NCBI RefSeq assembly: GCF_001457815.1
Contig: NZ_LN898221.1
Span: forward strand, 1,073,053 to 1,137,052
Direction of reading: 5' to 3'
From: Vitreoscilla massiliensis
GTDB taxonomy: Bacteria; Pseudomonadota; Gammaproteobacteria; Burkholderiales; Neisseriaceae
DNA: 64,000 bases
The position numbers were made by a program, and so were the translations under genes. A model generated the notes under the pieces. The model was not told the origin of the DNA and did not search any database. It was given only the letters and a program-made list of their open reading frames with translations. Of this stretch, positions 44,334-53,023 are shown piece by piece. The first letter of the stretch is position 1. The number at the start of each line of letters is the position of its first letter.

Positions 44334-44732
44334 TTATTCCGCCCCATTACAGTCTTGCCAAGTCAGCGGCACCCGCACTTGTTGCTTATTCGGGAAGGCA
44401 TACACCGACACCACACTCATGCCGCCTTGCAAATACGGCCACAGCGAGGAATCGCCGCAGATCAATTGCATGCTCAAAATTTGGCCGATTTCGCCTTGCA
44501 TGTCTGTCGGGCCAGAATCGCTGCGATTGAGCGCGTATTCGATTTCGACTTGATTGCCCACACGCCGCATCGCCGTCACGCTCATGCCGGTGACCACTTC
44601 TTCCGGATAGCCACGGTTTAATTCGGGCAAACGTGCATCCAATTCTTGTTCCAGCTCTGGTGTGGCCTGCGCCGAGGTGTGTCCCCCTAAAGCCAATAAT
44701 GCCCACAACAATCCTGTGTATCGGTATCGCAT
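44334..44732 (-). CDS. Small secreted protein, unknown function
   Basis: I do not recognise this 132-residue protein. It has a signal peptide (MRYRYTGLLWALLALGGHTSAQA) and a mature domain with two cysteines (LICGDS and WQDCNG) that could form a disulfide. AGGAG lies six bases before the chosen ATG at 44732; an upstream in-frame start would add a non-signal sequence. No operon partner is evident. Confidence 0.75.
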   Translation of the reverse strand: MRYRYTGLLWALLALGGHTSAQATPELEQELDARLPELNRGYPEEVVTGMSVTAMRRVGNQVEIEYALNRSDSGPTDMQGEIGQILSMQLICGDSSLWPYLQGGMSVVSVYAFPNKQQVRVPLTWQDCNGAE

Positions 44733-44800
44733 ATTGCACTCCTTGAGGGGTGAGCAGTAGATGTAGACATCATAGCAATATGCGATGCGCTTGCACATGC

Positions 44801-44883
44801 AAGCGGCCTGTAAACCTTACAGATGCAGGTTTGTATCCACAAAATAACACACCAGCGGCTTCAATCATGGTTTACAGGCCGCA
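44801..44883. repeat. Two facing uptake-like elements
   Basis: AAGCGGCCTGTAAACC at 44801-44816 and GGTTTACAGGCCGCAT at 44869-44884 form a long-range inverted pair with a loop of about 52 bases between two minus-strand genes. Confidence 0.7.
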
Positions 44884-44889
44884 TTGCCC

Positions 44890-44930
44890 AAACAGAAAAG
44901 CGTTCTGTGACCCAATTCACAGAACGCTTT
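44890..44930 (-). terminator. Terminator of the aminotransferase gene
   Basis: AAAGCGTTCTGTG / CACAGAACGCTTT stem of 13 pairs with an eight-base loop, followed by TCTGTTT on the minus strand, about 20 bases past the stop. Confidence 0.85.
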
Positions 44931-44950
44931 ATTCCTACCCCATCAAGGTC

Positions 44951-46279
44951 TTATGCTTTGACAGCGCTTTCATTGGCTACGGCTTTCACCGCTTCGCCTA
45001 TGGTGCTGAAGATTTGGTCGATTTGTGCTTCGTTAACGATTAACGGCGGTGACAAGGCCAAGGTTTCGCCCGTCAAGCGCATCAACACGCCTGCTTCGTA
45101 ACATTTTTGTTGTACCAAGCCTGCGCGTTTGCCCAAGCCTTCGGCGCTGGTTTCCAATTCAATACCGGCCACCAAACCGATGTTGCGGATGTCTTTCACA
45201 AACGGCAAGCCCTTCAAGCTGTGCGCGGCTTGCTCGAATTTAGGCGCCAATTGGCCGGCACGTTCAAACAAACCTTCGTCGCGGTACACATCCAAAGTGG
45301 CAATCGCTGCCGCACACGCCAATGGGTGCGCGGTGTAAGTATAGCCATGCGCAAATTCAATCGCGCCTTCAGGAGCGGCATCGACCACTGTGTTGTAAAT
45401 CTCGTTGCCCACCAACACGGCGCCCATAGGCACAGTACCGTTGGTCAAACCTTTGGCACAGTTCAAGATGTCTGGGGTCACGCCCATGGTGTTGGTGGCC
45501 CAATCGCCGCCCGTACGGCCAAAACCGGTAATCACTTCATCAAAAATCAACAAAATGCCGTGTTTGGTACAGATGTCGCGAATGCGTTGCAAATAGCCTT
45601 GTGGTGGCACAATCACGCCAGCCGAACCGCTCATAGGCTCGATAATTACCGCAGCAATCGATTTAGGATCGTGCAAGGTGAAAATGCGGTTTTCCAACTC
45701 GTCGGCCCATTCGGCGCCGTAAGCTGGCAAGCCTTTGCTAAAGCCATTGCGCTCGATGTCCAAGGTGTGACGGATGTGGTCAACAAATGGCAATAAGTGG
45801 TTAAACGCTTTGCGGTTGCCACCGATGCCACCAACAGACGTGCCACCGAAGTTCACACCATGATAGCCTTTTTCACGACCGATGAATTTCACGCGGCCGG
45901 TTTCGCCACGCGCAGCGTGGTAAGCCAAGGCAATTTTCAAAGAAGTGTCGGCAGATTCAGAACCTGAGTTGGTGAAGAAGGCCTTGTCAAAACCCTTAGG
46001 CGCCATCTCTACCAAGCGCTCAGCGGCTTTGAAACCAATGTCATGGCTCATGTTAAAGAAAGGCGCGAAATCCAATTTTTTAGACTGCTCAGCAATCGCT
46101 TGGGTAATGCGCTCGTTACCGTGACCGGCATTCACACACCACAAACCGGCACAACCGTCCAAAATTTGACGGCCTTTGTCATCGGTAAAATACATGCCTT
46201 GGGCAGAGGTCAAAATGCGTGGGTTTTGTTTGAAGGTTTTGTTGGCCGAAAACGGCATCCATAAAGCATCTAAATTCAT
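44951..46279 (-). CDS. Omega-amino acid (beta-alanine):pyruvate aminotransferase
   Basis: A class III PLP-dependent transaminase of 442 residues that most likely moves the amino group of beta-alanine or a related omega-amino acid or amine to pyruvate. The N-terminus MNLDALWMPFSANKTFKQNP and GCAGLWCVNAGHG are typical of the Pseudomonas enzyme, as are FFTNSGSESADTSLKIA and IFDEVITGFGRTG (cofactor aspartate) and the PLP lysine region LNCAKGLTNGTVPMG. GAGGAG lies six bases before the ATG. It is divergent from a MocR-type regulator with a clear operator between them. Confidence 0.92.
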   Translation of the reverse strand: MNLDALWMPFSANKTFKQNPRILTSAQGMYFTDDKGRQILDGCAGLWCVNAGHGNERITQAIAEQSKKLDFAPFFNMSHDIGFKAAERLVEMAPKGFDKAFFTNSGSESADTSLKIALAYHAARGETGRVKFIGREKGYHGVNFGGTSVGGIGGNRKAFNHLLPFVDHIRHTLDIERNGFSKGLPAYGAEWADELENRIFTLHDPKSIAAVIIEPMSGSAGVIVPPQGYLQRIRDICTKHGILLIFDEVITGFGRTGGDWATNTMGVTPDILNCAKGLTNGTVPMGAVLVGNEIYNTVVDAAPEGAIEFAHGYTYTAHPLACAAAIATLDVYRDEGLFERAGQLAPKFEQAAHSLKGLPFVKDIRNIGLVAGIELETSAEGLGKRAGLVQQKCYEAGVLMRLTGETLALSPPLIVNEAQIDQIFSTIGEAVKAVANESAVKA

Positions 46280-46373
46280 CAGGTTCTCCTCGTTATCATT
46301 ATGCGTCGTTCATGGGCTCACTTTAACAGCAGTAAAATAAAAGAACAGTGACACTTTGCGAGATTTCAGACTT

Positions 46374-46401
46374 ACTGTACAGGGCATATTTCCTGTACAG
46401 T
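46374..46401. promoter_or_regulatory. Double palindrome operator between aminotransferase and MocR gene
   Basis: ACTGTACAGG (46374-46383) and CCTGTACAGT (46392-46401) form a perfect ten-base inverted repeat with an eight-base spacer. Each half contains the self-complementary octamer CTGTACAG, centred 18 bases apart, so it is also a direct repeat. It is the likely binding site of the divergent regulator. Confidence 0.75.
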
Positions 46402-46432
46402 TAGGTTTCCGCACATGTTTACAGGCCGCAGC

Positions 46433-47821
46433 ATGAAAACCTTGGTAGAAGAGCTGATGCAAACCATCGCCGCGCAAATTGAGCGCGGTCAATTGCCGCA
46501 GGGCAGCAAATTGCCGTCCATCCGTCAGGCGGCAAAACTGTACGGTGTCAGCACTTTTACCGTGGCCGAGGCGTATTCGCGTTTGTGCACGCAAAACCAA
46601 GTCGAAGCGTCGGCCGGTCGTGGCTATTTTGTTGCCCAACCCAGTTACCAACAGCCATTAGAGGCAGTGTTGCGCCAACCCTTAAACCAAGATTGGCTGC
46701 TGCAAGGCATATACCAAAGCGACGACGCCTTGTTACAGGCCGGCTGTGGTTGGTTGCCGCACGATTGGCACGATCCCGAATTGGCCAGCTCGGCACTGCG
46801 CAAACTGGCGCGTGCACCGTTACAACTGAACCAATACGGCGAGCCCAAAGGCTTGTTGCCGTTGCGACAATTGCTGGCACAGCGCTGGGCCCACCACCAT
46901 TTGCCGATTTCGGCCGGCCAAGTCTTGCTCACCCAAGGCGCGAGCCAAGCTCTGGACATCATCACCGCCACCTATTGCCAAGCCGGCGACACCGTCTTCA
47001 TCGACAGCCCTGGCTACACCAATTTGCTCACGCGCTTGCGCAGCAAGCAATTGCACATTGTCGGCGTACCGTGGAATGACGACGGGCCAGATGTGGTGCA
47101 ATTGGCACAATTATTACAGCAATACCGCCCCAAGCTGATGTTCACCAATCCGGTATTGCAAAACCCCACCAGCGCCAGCTACAGCTTGGCCACCGCTCAC
47201 CAAGTCTTGCACTTGCTCAGACAAGCCAGTTGTCTGTTGGTGGAAAACCAAGTGTCGTATTGGCTGGCGCACAATCCACCGCCGCCGTTGTCGGCGCTGG
47301 ACAGCATAGCCCACAGCTTGCTCATTGGCAGTTTTACCAAGCATTTGTCGCCGATGTTGCGCGTTGGTTATGTGCTTGGGCGCGATGAGCGCATTGCCGC
47401 CTTGATGCAGCAAAAAATGCTCAGCGGCATGACCACCTCGGCCATCAATGAGCATTTGGCCTTGCTGATGTGGCAAGACAACCGCAGCGACAAACAATTG
47501 GCACAGTGGCGCAACCGCTTGGCAGGCGCACAACAACACTTGCAAAAACGCTTTGCTGCCTTGGGTTGGCAAGTATTTGGCCAGCCGCAAGCCGGCATGT
47601 ATTTGTATGCCAAACACCCTGCCATAGACGATGCCTACCAATTTGCGCAAAGCCACCACGAGGACAACATTACCTTGGCACCGGGTTTGTTGTTTGCCAT
47701 AGACCAGCAACAGGCAAATCCGTGGCTGCGTTTCAATGTCGCGTATTGCATGCGGCCTGAATTTGAATCGTGGCTGGAACAGGTCACACCACAAGACAAT
47801 AGCCTATTGAAATTGAAATAA
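46433..47821 (+). CDS. MocR-type PLP-binding GntR regulator
   Basis: MocR regulators join a GntR winged helix to an aminotransferase-like sensor domain and usually control the adjacent gene. The 462 residues show the helix-turn-helix (QLPQGSKLPSIRQAAKLYGVSTFTVAEAYSRL, read in two segments within residues 20-52). The fold type I domain follows, with TQGASQALDII, SPGYTN and the PLP lysine in SFTKHLSPMLRVGY. The ATG at 46433 is preferred over 46415, which lies in an uptake-like element. The divergent omega-aminotransferase is the probable target. Confidence 0.9.
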   Translation: MKTLVEELMQTIAAQIERGQLPQGSKLPSIRQAAKLYGVSTFTVAEAYSRLCTQNQVEASAGRGYFVAQPSYQQPLEAVLRQPLNQDWLLQGIYQSDDALLQAGCGWLPHDWHDPELASSALRKLARAPLQLNQYGEPKGLLPLRQLLAQRWAHHHLPISAGQVLLTQGASQALDIITATYCQAGDTVFIDSPGYTNLLTRLRSKQLHIVGVPWNDDGPDVVQLAQLLQQYRPKLMFTNPVLQNPTSASYSLATAHQVLHLLRQASCLLVENQVSYWLAHNPPPPLSALDSIAHSLLIGSFTKHLSPMLRVGYVLGRDERIAALMQQKMLSGMTTSAINEHLALLMWQDNRSDKQLAQWRNRLAGAQQHLQKRFAALGWQVFGQPQAGMYLYAKHPAIDDAYQFAQSHHEDNITLAPGLLFAIDQQQANPWLRFNVAYCMRPEFESWLEQVTPQDNSLLKLK

Positions 47822-47883
47822 AAATCTCCATATTCATACTCTATGAAAAGCGCGCAAGCCCTTGCGCCATCACGGAGAACAAT

Positions 47884-48921
47884 ATGACTGCACCGTTTAT
47901 TTTGAACAAAGAAGTTGTCCAGTTTCGCCTGAATTTGAAAGACCCGTTTTTGTTTGCTGGCCACCATTTTGATGCCTATCCTGCTGGCAAACACGACATG
48001 ACCCCAATCGCAATCGACCGCCATGTTGAATGGGGGCAAGACTTTGACCCCAAAGCACCGTTTCGCATGTACCACGGCAATACCATTCCCGGTTTTCCGG
48101 CGCATCCGCACACCGGCTTTGAAACCGTGACCATTGTCGAGCAAGGCTATGCCGACCATTTTGATTCGCGCGGCTCCAGCGGTCGCTATGGTGACGGCGA
48201 TGTGCAATGGCTGACCACCGGCGCGGGCGTACAGCATTCGGAAATGTTTCCCTTATTGTCTGGCGAGCAAGACAATCCATTGGAATTGTTCCAATTGTGG
48301 TTAAACCTACCCGAAAAAGACAAACAAGCACCGGCGGCTTACAAAATGCTGTGGCACGAAGACATTCCGGTCATTAAGGCGCAAGACGCCGATGGGCATG
48401 AATACTCGGTAAAAGTGATTGCTGGACGTTTTGCCGATACCCAAGCTTTGGCACCGACTCCGCATTCTTGGGCCAATGATGCTGCGCACGGCGTCAATAT
48501 TTGGTTGATCAAATTGGCACCGCATGCGCGCATGGCACTGCCTGCCAGCGCCGCCGGCACCACCCGTTTTGCCTATGTGTTTGAAGGCAGCCACATTGAA
48601 CTGAATGGTGAGCGCATTGAGAATAAGGAATTGGTGGATTTGGACGCCAGCGTGGCACTGACTCTGGTCAATGGTGAGCAAGCGGCACGGGTATTGTGGC
48701 TGGAAGGTCAACCGATAGGCGAAGGCGTGGAACAATACGGCCCGTTTGTTGCCAGCAGCCGCGCCAAACTGCTTGAAGCGATACAGGCTTACCAAGAAGA
48801 CGAATTTGGTGGCTGGCAATGGGGACGCAGCGATCCAGTGTTTCCGCGCGAACAAGGCCGCATTGCCAAATTTGATTACGGTAATCGCATCGAGCTTCCG
48901 CCTAGCGGACAAAATTTGTAA
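47884..48921 (+). CDS. Pirin-family protein
   Basis: A cupin protein of 345 residues. The metal-binding signature of pirins is visible as HPHTGFETVTIVEQG and later TTGAGVQHSEMF, in the N-terminal cupin. Some pirins have quercetinase activity and others act as redox sensors; the role here is open. GGAG precedes the ATG. It follows the MocR gene by about 60 bases and has its own terminator. Confidence 0.88.
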   Translation: MTAPFILNKEVVQFRLNLKDPFLFAGHHFDAYPAGKHDMTPIAIDRHVEWGQDFDPKAPFRMYHGNTIPGFPAHPHTGFETVTIVEQGYADHFDSRGSSGRYGDGDVQWLTTGAGVQHSEMFPLLSGEQDNPLELFQLWLNLPEKDKQAPAAYKMLWHEDIPVIKAQDADGHEYSVKVIAGRFADTQALAPTPHSWANDAAHGVNIWLIKLAPHARMALPASAAGTTRFAYVFEGSHIELNGERIENKELVDLDASVALTLVNGEQAARVLWLEGQPIGEGVEQYGPFVASSRAKLLEAIQAYQEDEFGGWQWGRSDPVFPREQGRIAKFDYGNRIELPPSGQNL

Positions 48922-48927
48922 GCATCG

Positions 48928-48948
48928 GCCGCCGCAAGGCGGCTTTTT
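48928..48948 (+). terminator. Terminator of the pirin gene
   Basis: GCCGCC-GCAA-GGCGGC hairpin followed by TTTTT, six bases past the stop. Confidence 0.92.
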
Positions 48949-49010
48949 GCTGGAAGCCTCCAGCAGACAAATGGCATAATCATGCTTTCTAAGCCAATAA
49001 TCCTGAGCTT

Positions 49011-49967
49011 ATGGCCAACATCCTCGGCATTACCGCACCCATTTTCATCCTAATAGCGCTGGGTTTCGCCAGTGTGCGCAGTGAATTATTAAGTCGTGAA
49101 CACATCCGTGGCATGGGCATCTTTGTCATCAAAGTTGCCTTACCGGCTCTGGTCATCAATGCCTTGATGCACAAGAAACTGAGCGAGATTTGGCAAGCGC
49201 CATATTTATTGGCCTATGGTGGCGCTTCGCTGTTGGCATGCGCACTGGGCTTGTATCTGTACCACCGCCGCTTCGGTGAACCCTTACACCACGCCGCCAT
49301 CATGGCCATGGGCGCGTCGATGTCCAATACTGGCTTCATCGGCTATGGCTTGCTCAGCATGATCATCGGCAACCAAGCGGCAGTGTATTTCTCCATGACC
49401 TTAATCATCGAAAACCTGTTGATGATCCCGCTGATTCTGACCATCGCCGAACTCGGGCGCCAACAAAGCCAATCCACCCAAACCAGCCTCATCCGCATTG
49501 TGCTCAATACCTTTGCCCATGTTGCCCGCAATCCGCTCATCATCAGCTTGGGCGTGGGTTTGCTCTTATCCGGCTTACAGGCCGACTTACCGCAACCTTT
49601 CGAGCGGGTGTTGGCGATGTTGGCCAGTTGCGCCGCACCATTGGCGATTTTTGTCATCGGTGGCAATTTGGTTGGCACCAACATCAAGGCCGCCGGCAAA
49701 CACGCCCTCATCATCAGCGCCCTCAAGTTGGTATTCATGCCTTGTATCGTGTTCGCCATCTTGAGTCTGTGGCCGGGCGTGAACGAGGAAATGCGCTTTG
49801 CTGGCACCTTGCTGGCATCGGTGTCTATGGCCACCATGTTCAGCTTGCTTGGTCAGCAATACGGCATAGGTGAACGCAGCGCCGCCGTCTTGCTCATCAC
49901 CACTTTATTGATGTTTTGCAGCGTCAGCACGGTATTGTGGTATTGGTCACATTATTTGCACCATTAA
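49011..49967 (+). CDS. AEC-family transporter
   Basis: A 318-residue inner-membrane protein with about ten helices, belonging to the auxin efflux carrier family (related to MdcF and YwkB), which moves organic acids or other small anions. Typical segments are NILGITAPIFILIALGFASV at the N-terminus, a central polar break after ASMSNTGFIGYGL and FVIGGNLVGTNIK in the second half. The ribosome site before the ATG is weak. An uptake-like element is read in frame as LQADLP. The substrate is unknown. Confidence 0.88.
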   Translation: MANILGITAPIFILIALGFASVRSELLSREHIRGMGIFVIKVALPALVINALMHKKLSEIWQAPYLLAYGGASLLACALGLYLYHRRFGEPLHHAAIMAMGASMSNTGFIGYGLLSMIIGNQAAVYFSMTLIIENLLMIPLILTIAELGRQQSQSTQTSLIRIVLNTFAHVARNPLIISLGVGLLLSGLQADLPQPFERVLAMLASCAAPLAIFVIGGNLVGTNIKAAGKHALIISALKLVFMPCIVFAILSLWPGVNEEMRFAGTLLASVSMATMFSLLGQQYGIGERSAAVLLITTLLMFCSVSTVLWYWSHYLHH

Positions 49968-50013
49968 AACCAACACGGCTGTTCAGTTTCATAAAGTGTT
50001 TTACTACAGAATG

Positions 50014-50065
50014 AAAGCGGCCTGTAAACCTACCATCCCCTCTGTGCACGGTTTACAGGCCGCTT
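50014..50065. repeat. Inverted uptake-like pair after the AEC gene
   Basis: AAAGCGGCCTGTAAACC (50014-50030) and GGTTTACAGGCCGCTT (50050-50065) are separated by 19 bases, a likely terminator of the transporter gene. Confidence 0.75.
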
Positions 50066-50274
50066 ATTGTTGTCCATACTGCGCACATCTGTTGCGACTG
50101 CCATGATAATGGCAATAATCGTGTCAGGCTTTTTTCAAATTAAGTAAATTCTTGCTGATTTGCGCTGCCAAGGCACAGTGACTGCTATCATAAAAACCGT
50201 CTGTCAGACAGCAACACACGCGGCTGCTTTGCCTCGCAACGGTCGCTTGTGTCCCCACTTGGAAAGAACACACA

Positions 50275-51183
50275 ATGAACACTTCCTTAAAACGCGGCAT
50301 ACAAATATTGGGCACAGTGGCCATCTTGGGCACCAGTGCCTGTGTGGTTGACCCATATTACTCTGGCGTGGATTACGGCAGTTACGGTGCTTATGATTAC
50401 GATAATAGCTACACCACAACCACCCGCGTTATCGGCAATGGCAGCAATTTCGCCCTCAGCACCGGTTTTTTGGTCGGTAATTACTATTACTACGACAATT
50501 ATTACTACCCGGTCAATTACTACTCTTATGGCGGCAGCCGTTATTACCGCCCAATATTCGACCGCCCTTACCGCATCCATCCCGATGCGCGCTACCGCAA
50601 CCTCAATCGCAACCAATTGGAACAATGGCGCCGCCATCAGGCCATCCGCTTTGATCCCAATTACCATCCACGCAGCTATTGGGATGACAATGGCCGTTAC
50701 CGTTGGAACGATCGCAACAAGGATTACACCGATAGCAATCGTGGCCAAACGGGTTGGGGCAATAATCTCCCGAATACCACACGGCCGACTGAGTCCACCC
50801 GTCCGATAACCCGCCCGACTAGGCCTACTGAGTCTACACGCCCGATTGTACGCCCCACTCAACCCACCGAATCGACTCGTCCAATAGTAAGACCCACTCG
50901 TCCAATCGAGTCGACACGGCCTGTGGTGCGCCCAACCCAACCCAATGGCGGCATCAACCGACCACAGATACAACCGAGCCGACCCAGTGTGAACAACACG
51001 CGGCCGCCGGTGCAGCAAGTCAGACCAAGCGTACCGCAACAACGGCCACTGATACAAAACCGGCCTGTAAACCAAAGTGCTCAACAAAGCGTGTTGCAGC
51101 GCAATGACAGATACAATGTCATGCGAAACATGCAGCAACAAAATATACGCCAACAACCCCAGCCGCGCCTGCGCGAACGTTAA
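50275..51183 (+). CDS. Tyr-rich lipoprotein-like protein with RPTESTRPI repeats
   Basis: I do not recognise this 302-residue protein. It begins MNTSLKRGIQILGTVAILGTSAC, a signal peptide ending in a weak lipobox (TSAC), then a Tyr/Gly/Asn-rich domain (for example VGNYYYYDNYYYPVNYYSYG). An Arg/Trp/Asp-rich part follows with RYRNLNRNQLEQWRRHQ. Residues about 170-221 are four tandem 13-residue repeats of the type RPTESTRPIVRPT, then a Gln/Pro/Arg-rich tail. It is probably a surface or periplasmic lipoprotein; the basic Pro-rich repeats could bind cell wall or nucleic acid, but that is a guess. Confidence 0.75.
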   Translation: MNTSLKRGIQILGTVAILGTSACVVDPYYSGVDYGSYGAYDYDNSYTTTTRVIGNGSNFALSTGFLVGNYYYYDNYYYPVNYYSYGGSRYYRPIFDRPYRIHPDARYRNLNRNQLEQWRRHQAIRFDPNYHPRSYWDDNGRYRWNDRNKDYTDSNRGQTGWGNNLPNTTRPTESTRPITRPTRPTESTRPIVRPTQPTESTRPIVRPTRPIESTRPVVRPTQPNGGINRPQIQPSRPSVNNTRPPVQQVRPSVPQQRPLIQNRPVNQSAQQSVLQRNDRYNVMRNMQQQNIRQQPQPRLRER

Positions 51184-51198
51184 TCACCCTTTAACCGC

Positions 51199-51224
51199 AA
51201 GCGTTCGTCAGCGAACGCTTTTTT
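51199..51224 (+). terminator. Terminator of the Tyr-rich lipoprotein gene
   Basis: AAGCGTTCG / CGAACGCTT stem with a four-base loop, followed by TTTT. Confidence 0.92.
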
Positions 51225-51247
51225 AACGCCCATCCATTGAAACAACT

Positions 51248-51475
51248 ATGAACAGCATTCCCCGTGGTATTTACCAACATTACAAAGGCCAACAATACGA
51301 AGTATTGGGCTGCGCCCACCATTCAGAAACCGAAGAAATGATGGTGGTTTACCGTGCTTTATACGGCGATTATGGTTTGTGGGTCAGACCGCTTGCCATG
51401 TTTACCAGCACAGTAGTGGTCGATGGCAACATCCAACCGCGCTTTCGCATCGTCCATGCGCACAGCCACAGCTAA
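51248..51475 (+). CDS. DUF1653 protein
   Basis: A 75-residue protein that fits the DUF1653 family (uncharacterised small proteins) along nearly its whole length: GIYQHYKGQQYEVLG, HSETEEMMVVYRALYGDYGLW and VRPLAMF, ending near FRIV. The family has no agreed function. It lies between two terminators and is therefore a single-gene unit. Confidence 0.9.
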   Translation: MNSIPRGIYQHYKGQQYEVLGCAHHSETEEMMVVYRALYGDYGLWVRPLAMFTSTVVVDGNIQPRFRIVHAHSHS

Positions 51476-51497
51476 GCCGTGCGCCAGCACCAGACAC

Positions 51498-51526
51498 AAA
51501 AAAACCCGCCATAAGCGGGTTTTTTA
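51498..51526. terminator. Bidirectional terminator
   Basis: AACCCGC / GCGGGTT stem with a five-base loop, flanked by A runs on the left and T runs on the right, between the convergent DUF1653 gene and the polyamine-binding protein gene. Confidence 0.93.
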
Positions 51527-51538
51527 ATGGTAAGCAGC

Positions 51539-52720
51539 TTAACTGCCTTTTTTGATGTCTTGCCACAAACGCACCGCCATTTTCAAGCTGTCTGGTTTCA
51601 TCGGCAACATCATAAAGCCGTTTTGCAAATCCGCTTCGGTTGGGAAAATCGAACGGTTTTCGGTGTATTGTTTTTCCATCAAGTCTTTGGCTGGTTTACT
51701 TGCTGGCGCGTAAGTCACGAAGTTACCGTTTTTCGCCGCCACTTTAGGGTCTAAAGTGTTGTTGATGTATTTGTAAGCATTGGCCACGTTGGCAGAGTCT
51801 TTTGGAATCATCCAAGAATCTATCCACACACCAAAGCCTTCTTTAGGTACCAATACCTCAATATTGACATTGCTCTTCGCTTCTTTGGCGCGACGCGCGG
51901 CAATGTTCAAGTCACCACCATAACCCAAGACCACACACAAATCACCGCGGGCCATGTCATCGATGTAACCAGACGAGCTGAAACGGCGAATGTCAGGGCG
52001 GATTTTCATGATCATTTCAGAAGCGGCTTTCAAATCCTCGCTCTTATCGCTGTGTGGGTCTTTGCCCATGTAGTTCAGCGCCATAGGGAAGACTTCGGCG
52101 GCACTGTCCAAAATGCTGATGCCACAAGACTTCAACTTGTTAGAGTATTCTGGTTTGAACAACAAATCCCATTGGTTGTCTGGCAATGGGCCACCCAAGG
52201 CTTTTTCCACTTTGTCTTTGTTAATCGCCAAAGTGTTGATGCCCCAGAAGTAAGGCACGGCAAACTCATTGCCCGGATCGACATCGTTCATCAATTTCAA
52301 CAATTGTGGGTCGATGTTGTTGTAATTCGGGATTTGACCTTTGTCGATTTTCAAGTATGCACCCGCTTTGATTTGACGGCCCACGAAGGTATTGCTCGGT
52401 GCCACCAAATCATAGCCAGACTTACCGGTTAACACTTTGGCTTCCAAAGCCTCGTTGCTGTCATAATAATCGTAAGTGACTTTGATTTTGTTGGCAGCTT
52501 CAAATTCTTTCACGGTTTCAGGATCGACATAATCAGACCAGTTGTAGATTTTCAAGCTGTCGGTTGCGGCGGCTGCAGGTGCCGTACTGGCCGTCGTGCC
52601 ACTGCTGGCAGTACCGCTGCCTGCATCAGAAGTTTTCGATTGTGCTGCATTGTTATTGCCACCGCCACAGGCGGCTAAAAACATGACTACCACAGAAGAT
52701 GCCAGAAGTGTTTTTTTCAT
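51539..52720 (-). CDS. Polyamine-binding lipoprotein, PotF/PotD type (copy 1)
   Basis: The substrate-binding component of a spermidine/putrescine ABC importer. The 393 residues start with a lipoprotein signal (MKKTLLASSVVVMFLAACGG, lipobox LAAC) and a Ser/Thr/Ala linker. The periplasmic-binding fold follows with LKIYNWSDYVDPETVKEFE, YDLVAPSNTFVGRQIKAG, AVPYFWGINTLAINK and WIDSWMIPKDS. The ATG at 52720 gives the signal peptide; the longer frame upstream does not. A closely similar paralogue lies just upstream on the same strand. No permease or ATPase gene is nearby. Confidence 0.93.
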   Translation of the reverse strand: MKKTLLASSVVVMFLAACGGGNNNAAQSKTSDAGSGTASSGTTASTAPAAAATDSLKIYNWSDYVDPETVKEFEAANKIKVTYDYYDSNEALEAKVLTGKSGYDLVAPSNTFVGRQIKAGAYLKIDKGQIPNYNNIDPQLLKLMNDVDPGNEFAVPYFWGINTLAINKDKVEKALGGPLPDNQWDLLFKPEYSNKLKSCGISILDSAAEVFPMALNYMGKDPHSDKSEDLKAASEMIMKIRPDIRRFSSSGYIDDMARGDLCVVLGYGGDLNIAARRAKEAKSNVNIEVLVPKEGFGVWIDSWMIPKDSANVANAYKYINNTLDPKVAAKNGNFVTYAPASKPAKDLMEKQYTENRSIFPTEADLQNGFMMLPMKPDSLKMAVRLWQDIKKGS

Positions 52721-52979
52721 AATGTTTTCCCAAAAGTTCAATCCACCTTGCACATGTGGGTATTTAGTATGGTGCAAGACACGAAATATTGTGTTGGTAG
52801 GCACTACCAAACTGCGTTTATTAAACTGTGTTTTTTATAACATGACAAGTAATTTAGTCATTTTTGCGCTGCAAACTTGAGGCGCTGAAATAGGTAAAAT
52901 CACAACGATTCAGATGAATTTTGCATGGCCTTGCTGAAATGTTTTATTTGCCAAACATTTACAGGCCGCATAAGCCTTG

Positions 52980-53017
52980 CACACAAAAAACCCGCTGGCT
53001 AGCGGGTTTTTTGTGTG
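52980..53017. terminator. Strong bidirectional terminator between the two binding-protein genes
   Basis: A 17-pair perfect stem (52980-52996 with 53001-53017) includes AAAAAACCCGCT and AGCGGGTTTTTT around a GGCT loop. It ends the upstream paralogue, so the two genes are transcribed separately. An uptake-like element precedes it at 52958-52972. Confidence 0.95.
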
Positions 53018-53023
53018 CTCCAT

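Noticed and set aside
46415..46432. Upstream start for the MocR-type gene
   Set aside because: The extra six codons are made by an uptake-like element (MFTGRS) and there is no ribosome site at proper spacing.
50287..51156. A 289-codon minus-strand frame opposite the Tyr-rich lipoprotein
   Set aside because: The plus-strand frame has a signal peptide, a Shine-Dalgarno-like site and a terminator; the antisense frame has none of these.
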